Notes: generated from the letters alone by a model not told the origin. A stretch of 64,000 bases of DNA from Solimicrobium sp040544425 (GCA_040544425.1 JBEONO010000008.1:135284-199283); one strand, 5' to 3'; numbered from the stretch's first letter, positions 17,684-27,051 are shown. Made by a program: numbers and translations.

Positions 17684-19930
17684 CTAATGAATATCGCCGC
17701 GCACGCCAAGGTAGACATAGTTGCGCTTCGTATGATCGGTCTCATTCAGGTTGGTCGAATAGTAAACTTCGTGCCCGAATTCGCCTTCCAGATACAGGTA
17801 CTCGCTCCACTGATGACTTAATTTGAAACTCGCTGTCCAGTTATCCTGCTTGTTGTCGCTGTCATCTCGCTGGTTATAGTAACGCAGATTCGAATCGAGC
17901 CGGGTGTGCTCGGTAACCGGATAAAAATATCCCAGACTGAATGCCTCGCCTTTGTAAGACACTGCCTTGATCAGACTCAGGTTGGCCACACCCACAGCAT
18001 TGGGCACAAACAGGTTGGTACCGATGCCCTGAAAACTCAAGACATGATTCAAGCCTGAACCCTGCTGGGACGAGGTGTTGATGATGCAGTTATTGTTGAC
18101 CGGATCAATGATGCCAATACAGGTACCCACCACCGACAGCGGTACCACAGCCATCACATTGCCGGTGCTGGAGATCGACGAAGCCCGGTAGTCGATCCCA
18201 CCCTGCCATTTTTCTGAAAACGGATGAGTGACACCCATCGCAAACAGGTTCGAGGTGGCGGTCAGATTCTCGGCCTGCAGCAGCACCTGGTCCATGCCCT
18301 GATATTTAATCAGATCGCTTAACGACAAACCTGGAAACGCCGGTAAGGCATTGGTCAGGCTGTAGGCCGGTGCCTTGCGATGATCAAGAATGAAAAAATA
18401 ATTATCGCCAGCGTCGCTCAGATAGTTCCCCTGCAGCAGAGCGATATTCACGCCGCGGTACAAGGTGTCGTAGTCGAGCGTGCCATACATGGTTGCGCCG
18501 CCTTCAAAATAGCGCAGCTCCGAACCCACCGCGCGCCGGTCTTCAAAGCCATCCACAGTTTGCTTGAGCGCGTACACGCTGACGCTTTGCAGCGCCGTCT
18601 GCGGCATGAAGTCAACACTGGCGCCATAAAATACTTTTTTATACGGGGAATTGAATTCGACCGCCCGGCCGTAAATGACATTGGTTTTCCACTCCGGGCT
18701 CCAGTTATAGCCGGTCTGCATGCCGTCAAAGCGTTCCAGCACACCCATGCCATTCGGATTTTGCCGCCCGAACTTCATGGTGTAGCCATATTCCAGATCG
18801 TTGTAATCAATGTAGGCTGAATACAGCCGGTTGTAACTGTACAGCGAGTTGAGATAGTTATGATTATCAGTGTCGCGCACCACGATGCGGGTGTCGGACT
18901 GGTCGTCGTGGCGTCGTGCATTCAGGTTCAGCGAATTGATCCAGGAATTCTGATCCACCAGCGACAGCGAGGTTTGATTGAACACGATCTGCCCCGGCGC
19001 CGGTGGCGCCAGTGTTTCAAAATTTGAATTGCCGTGGTAGTAGTACGAAGCCAGGCTGCCGTTGTAGGTCCACACGACTTCGCCGGGTTCTTTCGGCACC
19101 GCCTTGGCTGCGGATCTGATTTGCGCCGGGGCAGTTGGCAGCGCTGCCAGTTGTGCTCTCACGGTCGCGGCACTGGCACCGGCGGGAAACAATTTCAGGT
19201 ACAGCTCATATTCCGCGCGAGCTTTGAGTACCTCGCCATTCATTTCCCGCGCCTGCCCAATCAGTGCCTGGGCTGGTTCAGTCTGCGCATTGGTTGGCAT
19301 GCTCAGAACGCGGTTCAGTCTGTTGATTGCGGTGGCGGCATCCTTGTCATCCAGGGCATGACGGGCCGCATCGATAAATTTCTTTGCATACGTCTCGACC
19401 TCGGCACTGGTCAGCACTGGCGCAACTGCTGCTGGCGTTTCCTCGATCGTCTGCGCTGCCGGATTGGCAGTTGTAGTCGCAACCGCAGGGGCTGCTGCAA
19501 CAGGGCGCTGTTCTGGCAAAAGTGGAACGGTAATGACGATGCTTTGGCCGTCAGATCCGGGCCGGACTGCGTAGGTCGTCGATACGGAAAAACTGACCAA
19601 CATGCCGTTGATCAATTCGGGAAACACAGCCCGGACATCAGGCACGCGATCGGTTTTCAGGGAATAGACAATTTCCTGATCCAGATCGGATTCAACCACA
19701 GCGGGGTCGGCAAGTCGAATGAAGATCCGCACTTCTTTACCTTCGGACAGCGGCGTGTGACGCAAATAGAGAACCCGCTTTGAAAACTTGATGACAATCT
19801 CGGCATCGCTCTCATGCGGGTTCACATCAATCCGGTCGATCACTTCTGCCCGGACCGGCGCGACTATGCACAGCAGCAAAAAAAGCGTCGCTAGCAGAAA
19901 GTTGAACCTGGCAGTATTAAAGATCGGCAT
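17684..19930 (-). CDS. TPR/beta-barrel outer-membrane protein, putative porin of the cytochrome conduit
   Basis: About 748 residues. A signal peptide (MPIFNTARFN to PVRA) leads into an AMIN-like beta domain (about 30-135; SDAEIVIKFSKRVLYLRH). A Pro/Ala linker, a TPR-like helical region (about 165-275) and a C-terminal half rich in alternating amphipathic strands and Tyr/Asn follow, consistent with a beta-barrel. The start at 19930 is chosen because it gives a clean signal peptide and lies 8 nt past the stop of the 33-haem cytochrome; an in-frame start at 20005 would overlap that gene. Context suggests the sheath that lets a multihaem cytochrome cross the outer membrane. No close homology to MtrB was recognised. 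Confidence 0.7.
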   Translation of the reverse strand: MPIFNTARFNFLLATLFLLLCIVAPVRAEVIDRIDVNPHESDAEIVIKFSKRVLYLRHTPLSEGKEVRIFIRLADPAVVESDLDQEIVYSLKTDRVPDVRAVFPELINGMLVSFSVSTTYAVRPGSDGQSIVITVPLLPEQRPVAAAPAVATTTANPAAQTIEETPAAVAPVLTSAEVETYAKKFIDAARHALDDKDAATAINRLNRVLSMPTNAQTEPAQALIGQAREMNGEVLKARAEYELYLKLFPAGASAATVRAQLAALPTAPAQIRSAAKAVPKEPGEVVWTYNGSLASYYYHGNSNFETLAPPAPGQIVFNQTSLSLVDQNSWINSLNLNARRHDDQSDTRIVVRDTDNHNYLNSLYSYNRLYSAYIDYNDLEYGYTMKFGRQNPNGMGVLERFDGMQTGYNWSPEWKTNVIYGRAVEFNSPYKKVFYGASVDFMPQTALQSVSVYALKQTVDGFEDRRAVGSELRYFEGGATMYGTLDYDTLYRGVNIALLQGNYLSDAGDNYFFILDHRKAPAYSLTNALPAFPGLSLSDLIKYQGMDQVLLQAENLTATSNLFAMGVTHPFSEKWQGGIDYRASSISSTGNVMAVVPLSVVGTCIGIIDPVNNNCIINTSSQQGSGLNHVLSFQGIGTNLFVPNAVGVANLSLIKAVSYKGEAFSLGYFYPVTEHTRLDSNLRYYNQRDDSDNKQDNWTASFKLSHQWSEYLYLEGEFGHEVYYSTNLNETDHTKRNYVYLGVRGDIH

Positions 19931-19938
19931 TGTCAAAG

Positions 19939-22674
19939 TCAGTCCCAGGAAGAATAGGGTTGACCTTTGCTTCCCAACGGTCGGTGGCAGCCACTCGAGG
20001 AACAATCCTTGATCCCGGCCCCGTTGTGATGGGCACGGTTGATCTTGCTCATATTGCCCAGATAAGGTGAAGTCGAATCATGGCAGGTCACGCAGGAGGT
20101 TTGCATGCTGCCGTGGTTCATCCTCTCGGTCACAAAAGACACGGTGCTGCTGTGGCACAAGGAACACTCGTTGCCAGCCGAACCGGCAGGCGTGGTGGTC
20201 GGAATATGGTTTGACGGCTTGGCCACAATTCCGGTGTAAGTGCCGCCGTGACAGGTCTGGCAGGTTCCCTTGGCAACGCCAACGTGATTAAAATGCGCGG
20301 GCAGCCAGCTGGCAAAACTGGTGTGGCAATTTTCGCAGCTCAAGGCAGTCACCAAATGCGCGGCCGGTTTCACATCAATGCTCGGGTAAGACGCGAGATG
20401 GCAGCTGGAACAGCCGGTAGCAGGCACACCGGCGTGAGAATATGGTGTGACGAGCGGCAGCCAGGAAATGCCCATTTTATGGCAGGCGTCGCAGGACTGG
20501 GTGGTGGGAATATGAACCGCGGCCTGCCCGCTCGCATTCACGCCGTTGTGGCAGGTTTTACAGGTGCCGGGCAGGATGCCGACATGAGCGAACGTGGTCG
20601 GTTTCCAGTAACTGGTGGTGTGGCAGGCGTCGCAGGACTGGGTGGTCGGGATATGGGTCGGAGTCTTCACCTGCGCATTGATCGCAACGAAAGCCCCACC
20701 GTGACAGGTCGCGCAGTTACCGGCGGCGACCGGCCCGGTCGTGGCGGCATGATTGGTCACGCCAGGTGCAAAGGCAGTGAAATTGGCATGACAGGCATCA
20801 CATTGGGCAGTGGTCGGAATATGGTTGGAAGGCTTGCCCAGCGCGGCTGTGCCGTTGTGGCAGGTACTGCAGCGACCGGCCACCGCAGGCACTGCCGTGG
20901 CGTGATTAAAACTTGCCGTTGCCCAGCTGGTGGTCGATTTATGGCAACTGTCGCATTGCGCGGTCGTCACCAGATGAGTCGCATCCTTGGTCTGGGCATT
21001 TTGCGAAACGTAGGCGCCGTTATGGCAGGTCGAACATTGTCCCGCCAGACCGGTGTGATTCATCACCGAGGGCGACCAGTTGATATAGCCCTTGGTGTGG
21101 CAGGTATCACATTGACTGGCGGTCGGGATATGCGTCGCAGGTTTGGCCAGCGCGTTGAAAATCACGTAATTGCCGTTATGGCAGGTGGCGCAATTGCCTG
21201 GCGCTGCCGGACCGGTCGTACCGGGGTGGTTGGTGGTCGCAGGAATGAAACTGACAGTATTGTTGTGGCACACGGAGCACTGCGAGGAAGTCGGAATGTG
21301 GGTGCCTGGCTTGCCGGTAGCGGCAACGTTGTTGTGGCAGCCGGAACAGTTGATGGCAGTGGCGTCATGCAGGAAGGTCGCGGTTGCCCAGGAGACGGTC
21401 GATTTATGGCAGCTGTCGCATTGGGCGGCAGTCTTGATGTGAGTCGCCGGTTTGACCTGCGCATTCATCGGCAAGAACGCTCCCGAATGACACACGGAAC
21501 AGTTGCCGGCGGTTTGTGGCCCGGTTGAGGCAGCATGATTCATCACGCCCGGTGCCCAGGCCGAAAAATTGCTTGAATGGCAGGCATCGCACTGCGCGGT
21601 GGTCGGCACATGCACATTGGGTTTGGCCAGCGCATTGGCATAGTTAAACGCGCCGTTGTGGCAACTGGTGCATTGCCCGGCGGTGCCAATATGATTCATT
21701 TGCGCCGGGGCGAATTGCGCCACGTATGAATGACAGGTATCACATTGCCGGACAGTCGGAACGTGGTTGGCCGGCTTGCCGATTGCCGTGACGTTGTTGT
21801 GACAATCGGTACAGCGGCCCGCTACCGGCGGCAGAATGGAGCCATGGTCAGGCTTGGCGGCGATTGCCCAGCTGGTGGTCGACTTATGGCAACTGTCGCA
21901 TTGCGAGCTGGTTGGAATGTGCGTCGATGGCTTGGTCTGCGCGTTCTGATTGAGCAATGATCCGCTGTGACAGGTCGAACAATTTCCGGCGGCGACCGGC
22001 CCGACCATATGGGCATGCATGGTGCTGACACTGACGGCCAATGGCGCAAACGCGACACCGGGGGTATGACAGGCGTCGCAGGAAGCCGTGGTTGGCATAT
22101 GCGTGGCCGGCTTGCCAGTCGCCCTGACGCCGTTATGACAGGTCGCGCAGCCGCCCGGAGTGGCCAGTGCATGGTTGAAGCCTGCGGGTAACCAGGCTGC
22201 AGTCTGGTGACACGAATCACAGGACGCACTGGTGACCGGATGTAGCGCCGGTTTGCCGCTGGCATTGCTGCCGTTATGGCAAGTGCTGCAGGAGCCGACC
22301 ACAACGCCCTGCGCTACCGTGTGTCTGAAGGTGTTGGGTACCCAGCTGATATCTTTATGGCAGGCATCGCACTTGGCATTGGTTGGCACGTGGTTGGCAG
22401 GTTTGCCCGGTGCGCGATCTCCCGGTCGATGACAGGTAGCGCAATCCTTGGGGGTGCCGCGGAACAAGCCCTGAGTGTGGCAGGACTCACAGGCGACTGT
22501 GACGTGGTCGCCTTCGAGAATGAATCCGGTTGAGTTGTGGTTGAAAGCGGGCGAAGACTGCGCAGCGGCCACAGCCGACAGGCCAGCCAGCCACACGAAC
22601 AGCACCACGCGAGTGACATCGCGCAGCAATCGGAACAGCCGGATATTCGTATGGGTCGTAACCATGGACTTCAT
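19939..22674 (-). CDS. 33-haem c-type cytochrome, repetitive
   Basis: 911 residues with a signal peptide (about 1-38, ending VAAAQ). I count 32 CxxCH motifs plus a final CX4CH (CSSSGCH), so 33 covalently bound c haems are predicted. The protein is built from repeats of the form KP..HIPTT..CDACH...W.P..FNH....G.CSTCHNG, giving two haems per unit. The extra conserved His residues (HIPT and FNH) are likely distal ligands for bis-His haems. It is low in charge and rich in Thr/Asn/Ala, unlike the Lys-rich neighbour, which suits an outer or extracellular position. No lipobox is evident. It lies between the 24-haem cytochrome and the barrel gene. Confidence 0.93.
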   Translation of the reverse strand: MKSMVTTHTNIRLFRLLRDVTRVVLFVWLAGLSAVAAAQSSPAFNHNSTGFILEGDHVTVACESCHTQGLFRGTPKDCATCHRPGDRAPGKPANHVPTNAKCDACHKDISWVPNTFRHTVAQGVVVGSCSTCHNGSNASGKPALHPVTSASCDSCHQTAAWLPAGFNHALATPGGCATCHNGVRATGKPATHMPTTASCDACHTPGVAFAPLAVSVSTMHAHMVGPVAAGNCSTCHSGSLLNQNAQTKPSTHIPTSSQCDSCHKSTTSWAIAAKPDHGSILPPVAGRCTDCHNNVTAIGKPANHVPTVRQCDTCHSYVAQFAPAQMNHIGTAGQCTSCHNGAFNYANALAKPNVHVPTTAQCDACHSSNFSAWAPGVMNHAASTGPQTAGNCSVCHSGAFLPMNAQVKPATHIKTAAQCDSCHKSTVSWATATFLHDATAINCSGCHNNVAATGKPGTHIPTSSQCSVCHNNTVSFIPATTNHPGTTGPAAPGNCATCHNGNYVIFNALAKPATHIPTASQCDTCHTKGYINWSPSVMNHTGLAGQCSTCHNGAYVSQNAQTKDATHLVTTAQCDSCHKSTTSWATASFNHATAVPAVAGRCSTCHNGTAALGKPSNHIPTTAQCDACHANFTAFAPGVTNHAATTGPVAAGNCATCHGGAFVAINAQVKTPTHIPTTQSCDACHTTSYWKPTTFAHVGILPGTCKTCHNGVNASGQAAVHIPTTQSCDACHKMGISWLPLVTPYSHAGVPATGCSSCHLASYPSIDVKPAAHLVTALSCENCHTSFASWLPAHFNHVGVAKGTCQTCHGGTYTGIVAKPSNHIPTTTPAGSAGNECSLCHSSTVSFVTERMNHGSMQTSCVTCHDSTSPYLGNMSKINRAHHNGAGIKDCSSSGCHRPLGSKGQPYSSWD

Positions 22675-22714
22675 CTCGCTGACGAAACCAGTTGTAAATA
22701 ATTACTCTGACGAA

Positions 22715-22742
22715 AGTGTATGCCTTTTGCCGCGGCAGGCAA
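22715..22742 (-). promoter_or_regulatory. possible promoter for the 33-haem cytochrome gene
   Basis: On the minus strand TTGCCT (22737-22742) and TACACT (22715-22720) are separated by 16 nt, about 40 nt upstream of the cytochrome start. The 149-nt gap after the upstream gene would allow separate control of the 33-haem cytochrome and barrel genes. Match quality is moderate. Confidence 0.3.
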
Positions 22743-22823
22743 AAAAACTTTGTTACTTTGCGCGGCTTTTTGTGACTCAGATGTTACAAAGTTTGTCTGA
22801 CACCAGGAAAGTTGCGCGTCTTC

Positions 22824-24638
22824 TCAGCGGCGCATGGTTTTCCATTTACTCGTGGTATGGCAATGCTCGCACTGGGCACCAAAGCCACCATGATGGACAT
22901 CGTCAACCCGGTGGCAGCTGAAACAAGTCTTACTTATTCGATGTTGCTGAATTTGCTGGGTATGGTGACAGTCATCACAATTCACGCTGACGTGCGCGCC
23001 ATCCAGTGCAAAGCGCGTCTTGTTATGATCGAAATCCCAACTTTTCCAGGTGCCGGTGTAGTGGCAGGTCTGGCATTCGATGCCGTAAGCCTTGTGGTGT
23101 TTGTCCTCTTTTTCATGGCAGGAATAACAGGTCGATGCTGTGTCATGAAAGGCTGGCGTCTGGTGGCAATCCTTGCATGGCGTCCTGGCATGACTGCCGG
23201 TCAGCGGAAAGCGCGATTTATTGTGATCATACGGCGCGTCCTTCCAGGTTTTTTCGTTATGGCAGGAAGCGCATTGTTTGCCGAGCTGCTGTTTATGTTT
23301 ATCGTCTTTCAAATGACAGGCGGCACACTCATGGTCCAGCTTGACTTTTTGATACAAAGCCCCTTTTTCGGGCACATGACAGGCGTCGCATTTTACCAAA
23401 GCATGTTTGCCTTTTAATACATAGCTGGTATCGCGAGCATGATCAAATTTGCCCGCCGTCCAATTTTTCTCGGTGTGGCAGCTGTCACATTTATCCCCAT
23501 ATCGTCCTTTATGCCCCTTATCCATGTCATCCTTGCGATGGCAGGCCACACAGGCCGTTTCCAGTTTGAGATTGGGTCTGGCACCAGATACACCGCCTTT
23601 GTGGCAGGCATCGCATTTGGCTTCCCTGTGTTTGTCATGCAAAGGAAAATGAGTGCTGTCGTGATTGAAATTCGAACTTCTCCAGCCCCGTTCGTCATGA
23701 CAATTGGCACATTGCTCACCCAACTCGCCCTTGTGGCCTTTTTCCTGATCGTCTTTTTTATGGCAGGCGACACATTTCTCCGGCAATTTATGCTGGTAGA
23801 TCTGCCCCAATTCGGGCAAATGACAGCTATCGCATTTCAACTGGTGATGTTTGCCACGCAGGGCATAATGCGTGTCGGTATCGTGATTGAATCGAATTTC
23901 CTTCCAGCCCTTATCGGTGTGGCAGGATTCGCATTTACCCGAATAACGGCCCTTATGGCCTTTTTCCTGATCGGCCTTCTTGTGGCAGCCTATGCATTCT
24001 GTGGGAGCGGTATTGTAGATTTTATTGACATGACAGTCGGCACATTTGACATCCATGTGCTTGCCACCCTTCAGGGCAAATTTCGTTTTCTCATGATCGA
24101 AACTGCTGTCCTTCCAGCTCTTCTCGCTGTGGCAGCTCTCGCATTGTTTGCCCAGCGATCCCTTGTGACCCTTTTCCTGATCGTCTTTTTTATGGCAGTC
24201 GTTACACAACTTCGGGGCATCACGATATTTGATTTTGCCGATATGGCAGCTGGCACACTTGACTGGTTTGTGGGCGTCTTTTAAGGGGAAATTGGTCGAG
24301 TTGTGGTTGAAGCCTGATTTATCCAGAATGGCCAGTTCAGCATTGCGCCCCTTGTGCTCGGTGTGACAGGTCCGGCAGGTTTTATCGTCCAGATGGCCAT
24401 GCATCCGGGATTTGGCATTGAGGTCCGCGGCAATCTCTTTGTGGCAGTCCAGGCACAATCCCATTTGCAGGGTCTTGTCGAATTTGGCATGACAATGACT
24501 GCAGTCATTTTCATATTTGGCGTGAGCATGGGTCAGTTCGCCCGGCATCAAGGCCTTTTCGAAGGAGTCGGCGCTGGCGTTCCCGGCAAATAAAAGCAGC
24601 AGGAATAACCAGCTAATAGAGATGTACCGCAATGACAT
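22824..24638 (-). CDS. 24-haem c-type cytochrome, Lys/Asp-rich
   Basis: About 604 residues from MSLRYISISW, with a signal peptide ending near NASA. I count 24 CxxCH motifs. The repeat is KKDDQEKGHKG..G..C.SCH..K.W....FDH..T.F.L.G.H...KC..CH, roughly one unit per three haems. His residues in GHKG, FDH and G.H positions are available as second ligands. The start at 24638 is preferred because earlier in-frame starts add a Cys-rich non-signal segment inside the upstream gene. The two genes overlap by 26 nt, implying coupling. The high charge suggests a soluble periplasmic carrier between the membrane cytochrome b and the outer-membrane complex. Confidence 0.93.
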   Translation of the reverse strand: MSLRYISISWLFLLLLFAGNASADSFEKALMPGELTHAHAKYENDCSHCHAKFDKTLQMGLCLDCHKEIAADLNAKSRMHGHLDDKTCRTCHTEHKGRNAELAILDKSGFNHNSTNFPLKDAHKPVKCASCHIGKIKYRDAPKLCNDCHKKDDQEKGHKGSLGKQCESCHSEKSWKDSSFDHEKTKFALKGGKHMDVKCADCHVNKIYNTAPTECIGCHKKADQEKGHKGRYSGKCESCHTDKGWKEIRFNHDTDTHYALRGKHHQLKCDSCHLPELGQIYQHKLPEKCVACHKKDDQEKGHKGELGEQCANCHDERGWRSSNFNHDSTHFPLHDKHREAKCDACHKGGVSGARPNLKLETACVACHRKDDMDKGHKGRYGDKCDSCHTEKNWTAGKFDHARDTSYVLKGKHALVKCDACHVPEKGALYQKVKLDHECAACHLKDDKHKQQLGKQCASCHNEKTWKDAPYDHNKSRFPLTGSHARTPCKDCHQTPAFHDTASTCYSCHEKEDKHHKAYGIECQTCHYTGTWKSWDFDHNKTRFALDGAHVSVNCDDCHHTQQIQQHRISKTCFSCHRVDDVHHGGFGAQCEHCHTTSKWKTMRR

Positions 24639-25500
24639 GAGCAAATCCGCAAAAGACCAGCAGGTACACAAAGGGAACATGCGCAATATGCCAAAGCGAA
24701 AACAGCTTGAGCCAATGCGACAGTTGACTGTACTGAATAATTGCATTCACATAGTCGTTCATCTGTCGTCTGGCGATCACATAATTCATGCGCAGCTGAC
24801 TTTTTGACCAACCGTTTTTCTTTGCCTGAGATGCCAGGGTCTTCTTGATTTCCTGATTCACTTTCCGTGTCAGCACTTTGCCCTGATGACGCAGGGTCAT
24901 GAAACGCCACACGCGAGCTTGCAGATTTGGCTGCTGTGCACTGGCATATTCCTGAAAATCGCGCAGCTCATGCTCGATCTGGGGACTTAAAGAATAGACG
25001 GAATGAATACTTTGCAGACTCGCATTCAACTGCCCTTCTGCGCTGGCCAGCGTCACTTCCTTGCCATACAGACCGCTGTGAATACGTCGATACACAAAGC
25101 GCCCGATTACCCCGCTCAATGCTACCAGCAACATCGAGTACAGCGCAATGCTGCTGTTGGTCGAGCCGATTTTAAAAGTCGAATGAAACAAGATCAGAAC
25201 GGGTCCGCCAATCCCCATGAACATATGATAACGAAACCAGGTTTCCATCCGTCCCAGTCTGGCCAGCACCCGTATCCGTTTGCGCAAGGGGTACAGCAGC
25301 AGAGTCAGCATCATCAATCCGCCCGCCAGACCCAGGTTGTATCCCAGCTTCGAGCCGGAGGTATACACATTGCCGAACGCGACCAGCCATGCCAATGCGA
25401 GCAGAATGAAGACCAGCAAGCCAATGGCGCTGCGCCAGCTCCAGAGCAGAACCTTATTGGGGAGAATTATCTTTTCGGCTACGGCCTCGGCATCACTCAT
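24613..25500 (-). CDS. diheme-cytochrome-b-like inner-membrane protein
   Basis: 295 residues with about five membrane helices (roughly 20-42, 56-71, 92-108, 118-134, 268-290) and a long soluble loop (about 140-260). His92 and His106 lie 14 apart in one helix; His274 and His288 lie 14 apart in the last helix (His271 and His293 are also close). That spacing is the classic signature of two stacked b haems bound between two helices. I infer a quinol-linked electron entry or exit point for the periplasmic cytochrome encoded next, with which it overlaps. It is the first gene of the minus-strand operon. I do not recognise a named family with certainty. Confidence 0.7.
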   Translation of the reverse strand: MSDAEAVAEKIILPNKVLLWSWRSAIGLLVFILLALAWLVAFGNVYTSGSKLGYNLGLAGGLMMLTLLLYPLRKRIRVLARLGRMETWFRYHMFMGIGGPVLILFHSTFKIGSTNSSIALYSMLLVALSGVIGRFVYRRIHSGLYGKEVTLASAEGQLNASLQSIHSVYSLSPQIEHELRDFQEYASAQQPNLQARVWRFMTLRHQGKVLTRKVNQEIKKTLASQAKKNGWSKSQLRMNYVIARRQMNDYVNAIIQYSQLSHWLKLFSLWHIAHVPFVYLLVFCGFAHVIAVHLY

Positions 25501-25755
25501 GGGAATTATTGAAAAGTTATTGTGCGGTCTGGTTTTCGAGCACCCGATTCAGGGTAGACATTTTTTGCCCAATTAAACAGGAAATCAGGCCGCAAAACAA
25601 TCAATATTCAATGCCGCAGCGAATTAGAAATTGACTGTAACAGCATTTACAAAATAAGATCAACTCCAGACAGCCTGCACCGGCCGCCCCCTTATGCAGT
25701 ACTCTATACTGGCTTCCGCTTGGCCTTTTAACCTCTTCACAGCGAACTTTCACCT

Positions 25756-27051
25756 ATGAGCGAAATGATTTTTTACCTCATCGCAGGCTCGATATTTTTG
25801 ACCGCGATAGCGTTCCACATCTTTTCCCTCAACAAAAAAACATCGCAATACAAACAGCTTCATCAAGAGGCAATTGAAGCCGGACTGACCGAGCCGCCGT
25901 CATTGCATCCGGTCGTCGATGCCTCGATCTGTATTGGTTCCGGTGCCTGTGTCACTGCCTGTCCTGAAGCGGCGATGGGCGTCATCAAGGGTAATGCCGT
26001 GCTGATCAGTCCCTCGCACTGCATCGGCCATGGCGCCTGTGAGAGCGCCTGCCCGGTCGGCGCAATCAAACTGGTTTTCGGTACCGAGAAGCGCGGCATG
26101 GATATTCCCAATGTCACACCGGAATTCGAAACTGATGTACCCGGCTTATTTATTGCGGGCGAACTGGGCGGGATGGGGCTGATCAGAAATGCCGTCAAAC
26201 AGGGCAGCCAGTCGATCGGCACAATCGCCAAACGACCGCGCGGCAAGGCTGAACTGGATGTCCTGATTGTCGGTGCCGGTCCTTCCGGCATTTCCGCATC
26301 ACTGGCTGCCAAACACAGCAATTTACGATTCATCACGATCGACCAGGAAGATTCGTTTGGCGGCACAACTTATCACTATCCGCGCAATAAACTGGTAATG
26401 ACGGAACCGATGAATTTGCCCCTGATCGGCTTAATCAAGGCGCGCGAACTGAGCAAGGAAGAGTTGATGGAAATCTGGAATGAGGTGGTCGACAAAGCCG
26501 GTCTGGATATTCAGTTCAGTGAACGCATGGAAGAAATTATCAACGAAGAAGAAGGCTTCACGGTCAAAACCAACAAGGCCAGCTACCACACCTCGAACGT
26601 TCTGTTGGCGATTGGCCGCCGTGGCACGCCGCGCAAACTGGGTGCAAGGGGTGAAGATCATCCCAAAGTTGTGTACCGCCTGATTGAAGCGGAACAGTAC
26701 CGCGATCAACATGTATTGGTGGTCGGTGGTGGAGACAGCGCGCTGGAAGCTGCATTGGACGTGTGCGAACAGCCCGGCACTACCGTCACGCTCTCCTACC
26801 GCAGTGAAGCATTCAGTCGCGTCAAACCGAAGAACCGGCAGCGACTCGATCACGCCATCAAGGAGCAGCGCATTCGTGTTGAGTTGCAGACCACCGTGGA
26901 AGAAATCACGCCGGAGCACGTCAAATTGAAAAGGCATGAGGAATTATTTGTGCTGGAAAATCAGGCGGTGATTGTCTGCGCGGGTGGGGAATTACCGATC
27001 CCGATGCTGAAAAAAATCGGGATCAAGGTTGAGTCAAGGTATGGGTCCTAG
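25756..27051 (+). CDS. membrane-anchored ferredoxin/FAD-NAD(P) oxidoreductase
   Basis: 431 residues: N-terminal membrane helix (about 4-24), two ferredoxin-like motifs (residues 59-69 and 89-99), then a thioredoxin-reductase-like flavoprotein with FAD motif GAGPSGISAS and NAD(P) motif GGGDSALEAA. No redox CxxC lies between them. The second cysteine of each Fe-S motif is replaced: C59-x2-S62-x2-C65-x3-C69 and C89-x2-H92-x2-C95-x3-C99. It is divergent from the cytochrome operon across 255 bp, and its stop shares CTAG with the convergent ccmI stop. It probably passes electrons between NAD(P)H or another carrier and the cytochrome b/quinone pool. Confidence 0.82.
   Translation: MSEMIFYLIAGSIFLTAIAFHIFSLNKKTSQYKQLHQEAIEAGLTEPPSLHPVVDASICIGSGACVTACPEAAMGVIKGNAVLISPSHCIGHGACESACPVGAIKLVFGTEKRGMDIPNVTPEFETDVPGLFIAGELGGMGLIRNAVKQGSQSIGTIAKRPRGKAELDVLIVGAGPSGISASLAAKHSNLRFITIDQEDSFGGTTYHYPRNKLVMTEPMNLPLIGLIKARELSKEELMEIWNEVVDKAGLDIQFSERMEEIINEEEGFTVKTNKASYHTSNVLLAIGRRGTPRKLGARGEDHPKVVYRLIEAEQYRDQHVLVVGGGDSALEAALDVCEQPGTTVTLSYRSEAFSRVKPKNRQRLDHAIKEQRIRVELQTTVEEITPEHVKLKRHEELFVLENQAVIVCAGGELPIPMLKKIGIKVESRYGS

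Noticed and set aside
20248..21528. 426-codon plus-strand open frame opposite the 33-haem cytochrome
   Set aside because: Composition (repeated Gly/Ala/Arg/Thr) mirrors the cytochrome repeats on the other strand, so it is not an independent gene.
20283..22500. Regular repeats that could suggest a CRISPR array
   Set aside because: The periodicity is in codons of a repeat protein with variable spacing; there are no constant-length spacers and no cas genes.
22812..24284. Long plus-strand open frames running opposite the 24-haem cytochrome gene
   Set aside because: They are antisense reflections of the repetitive CxxCH coding sequence, with no ribosome sites and no recognisable families.
25501..25755. 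FNR/ANR box in the divergent region of the cytochrome cluster
   Set aside because: No TTGAT-N4-ATCAA-like dyad was found; only weak TTGACT and TATACT hexamers without good partners.
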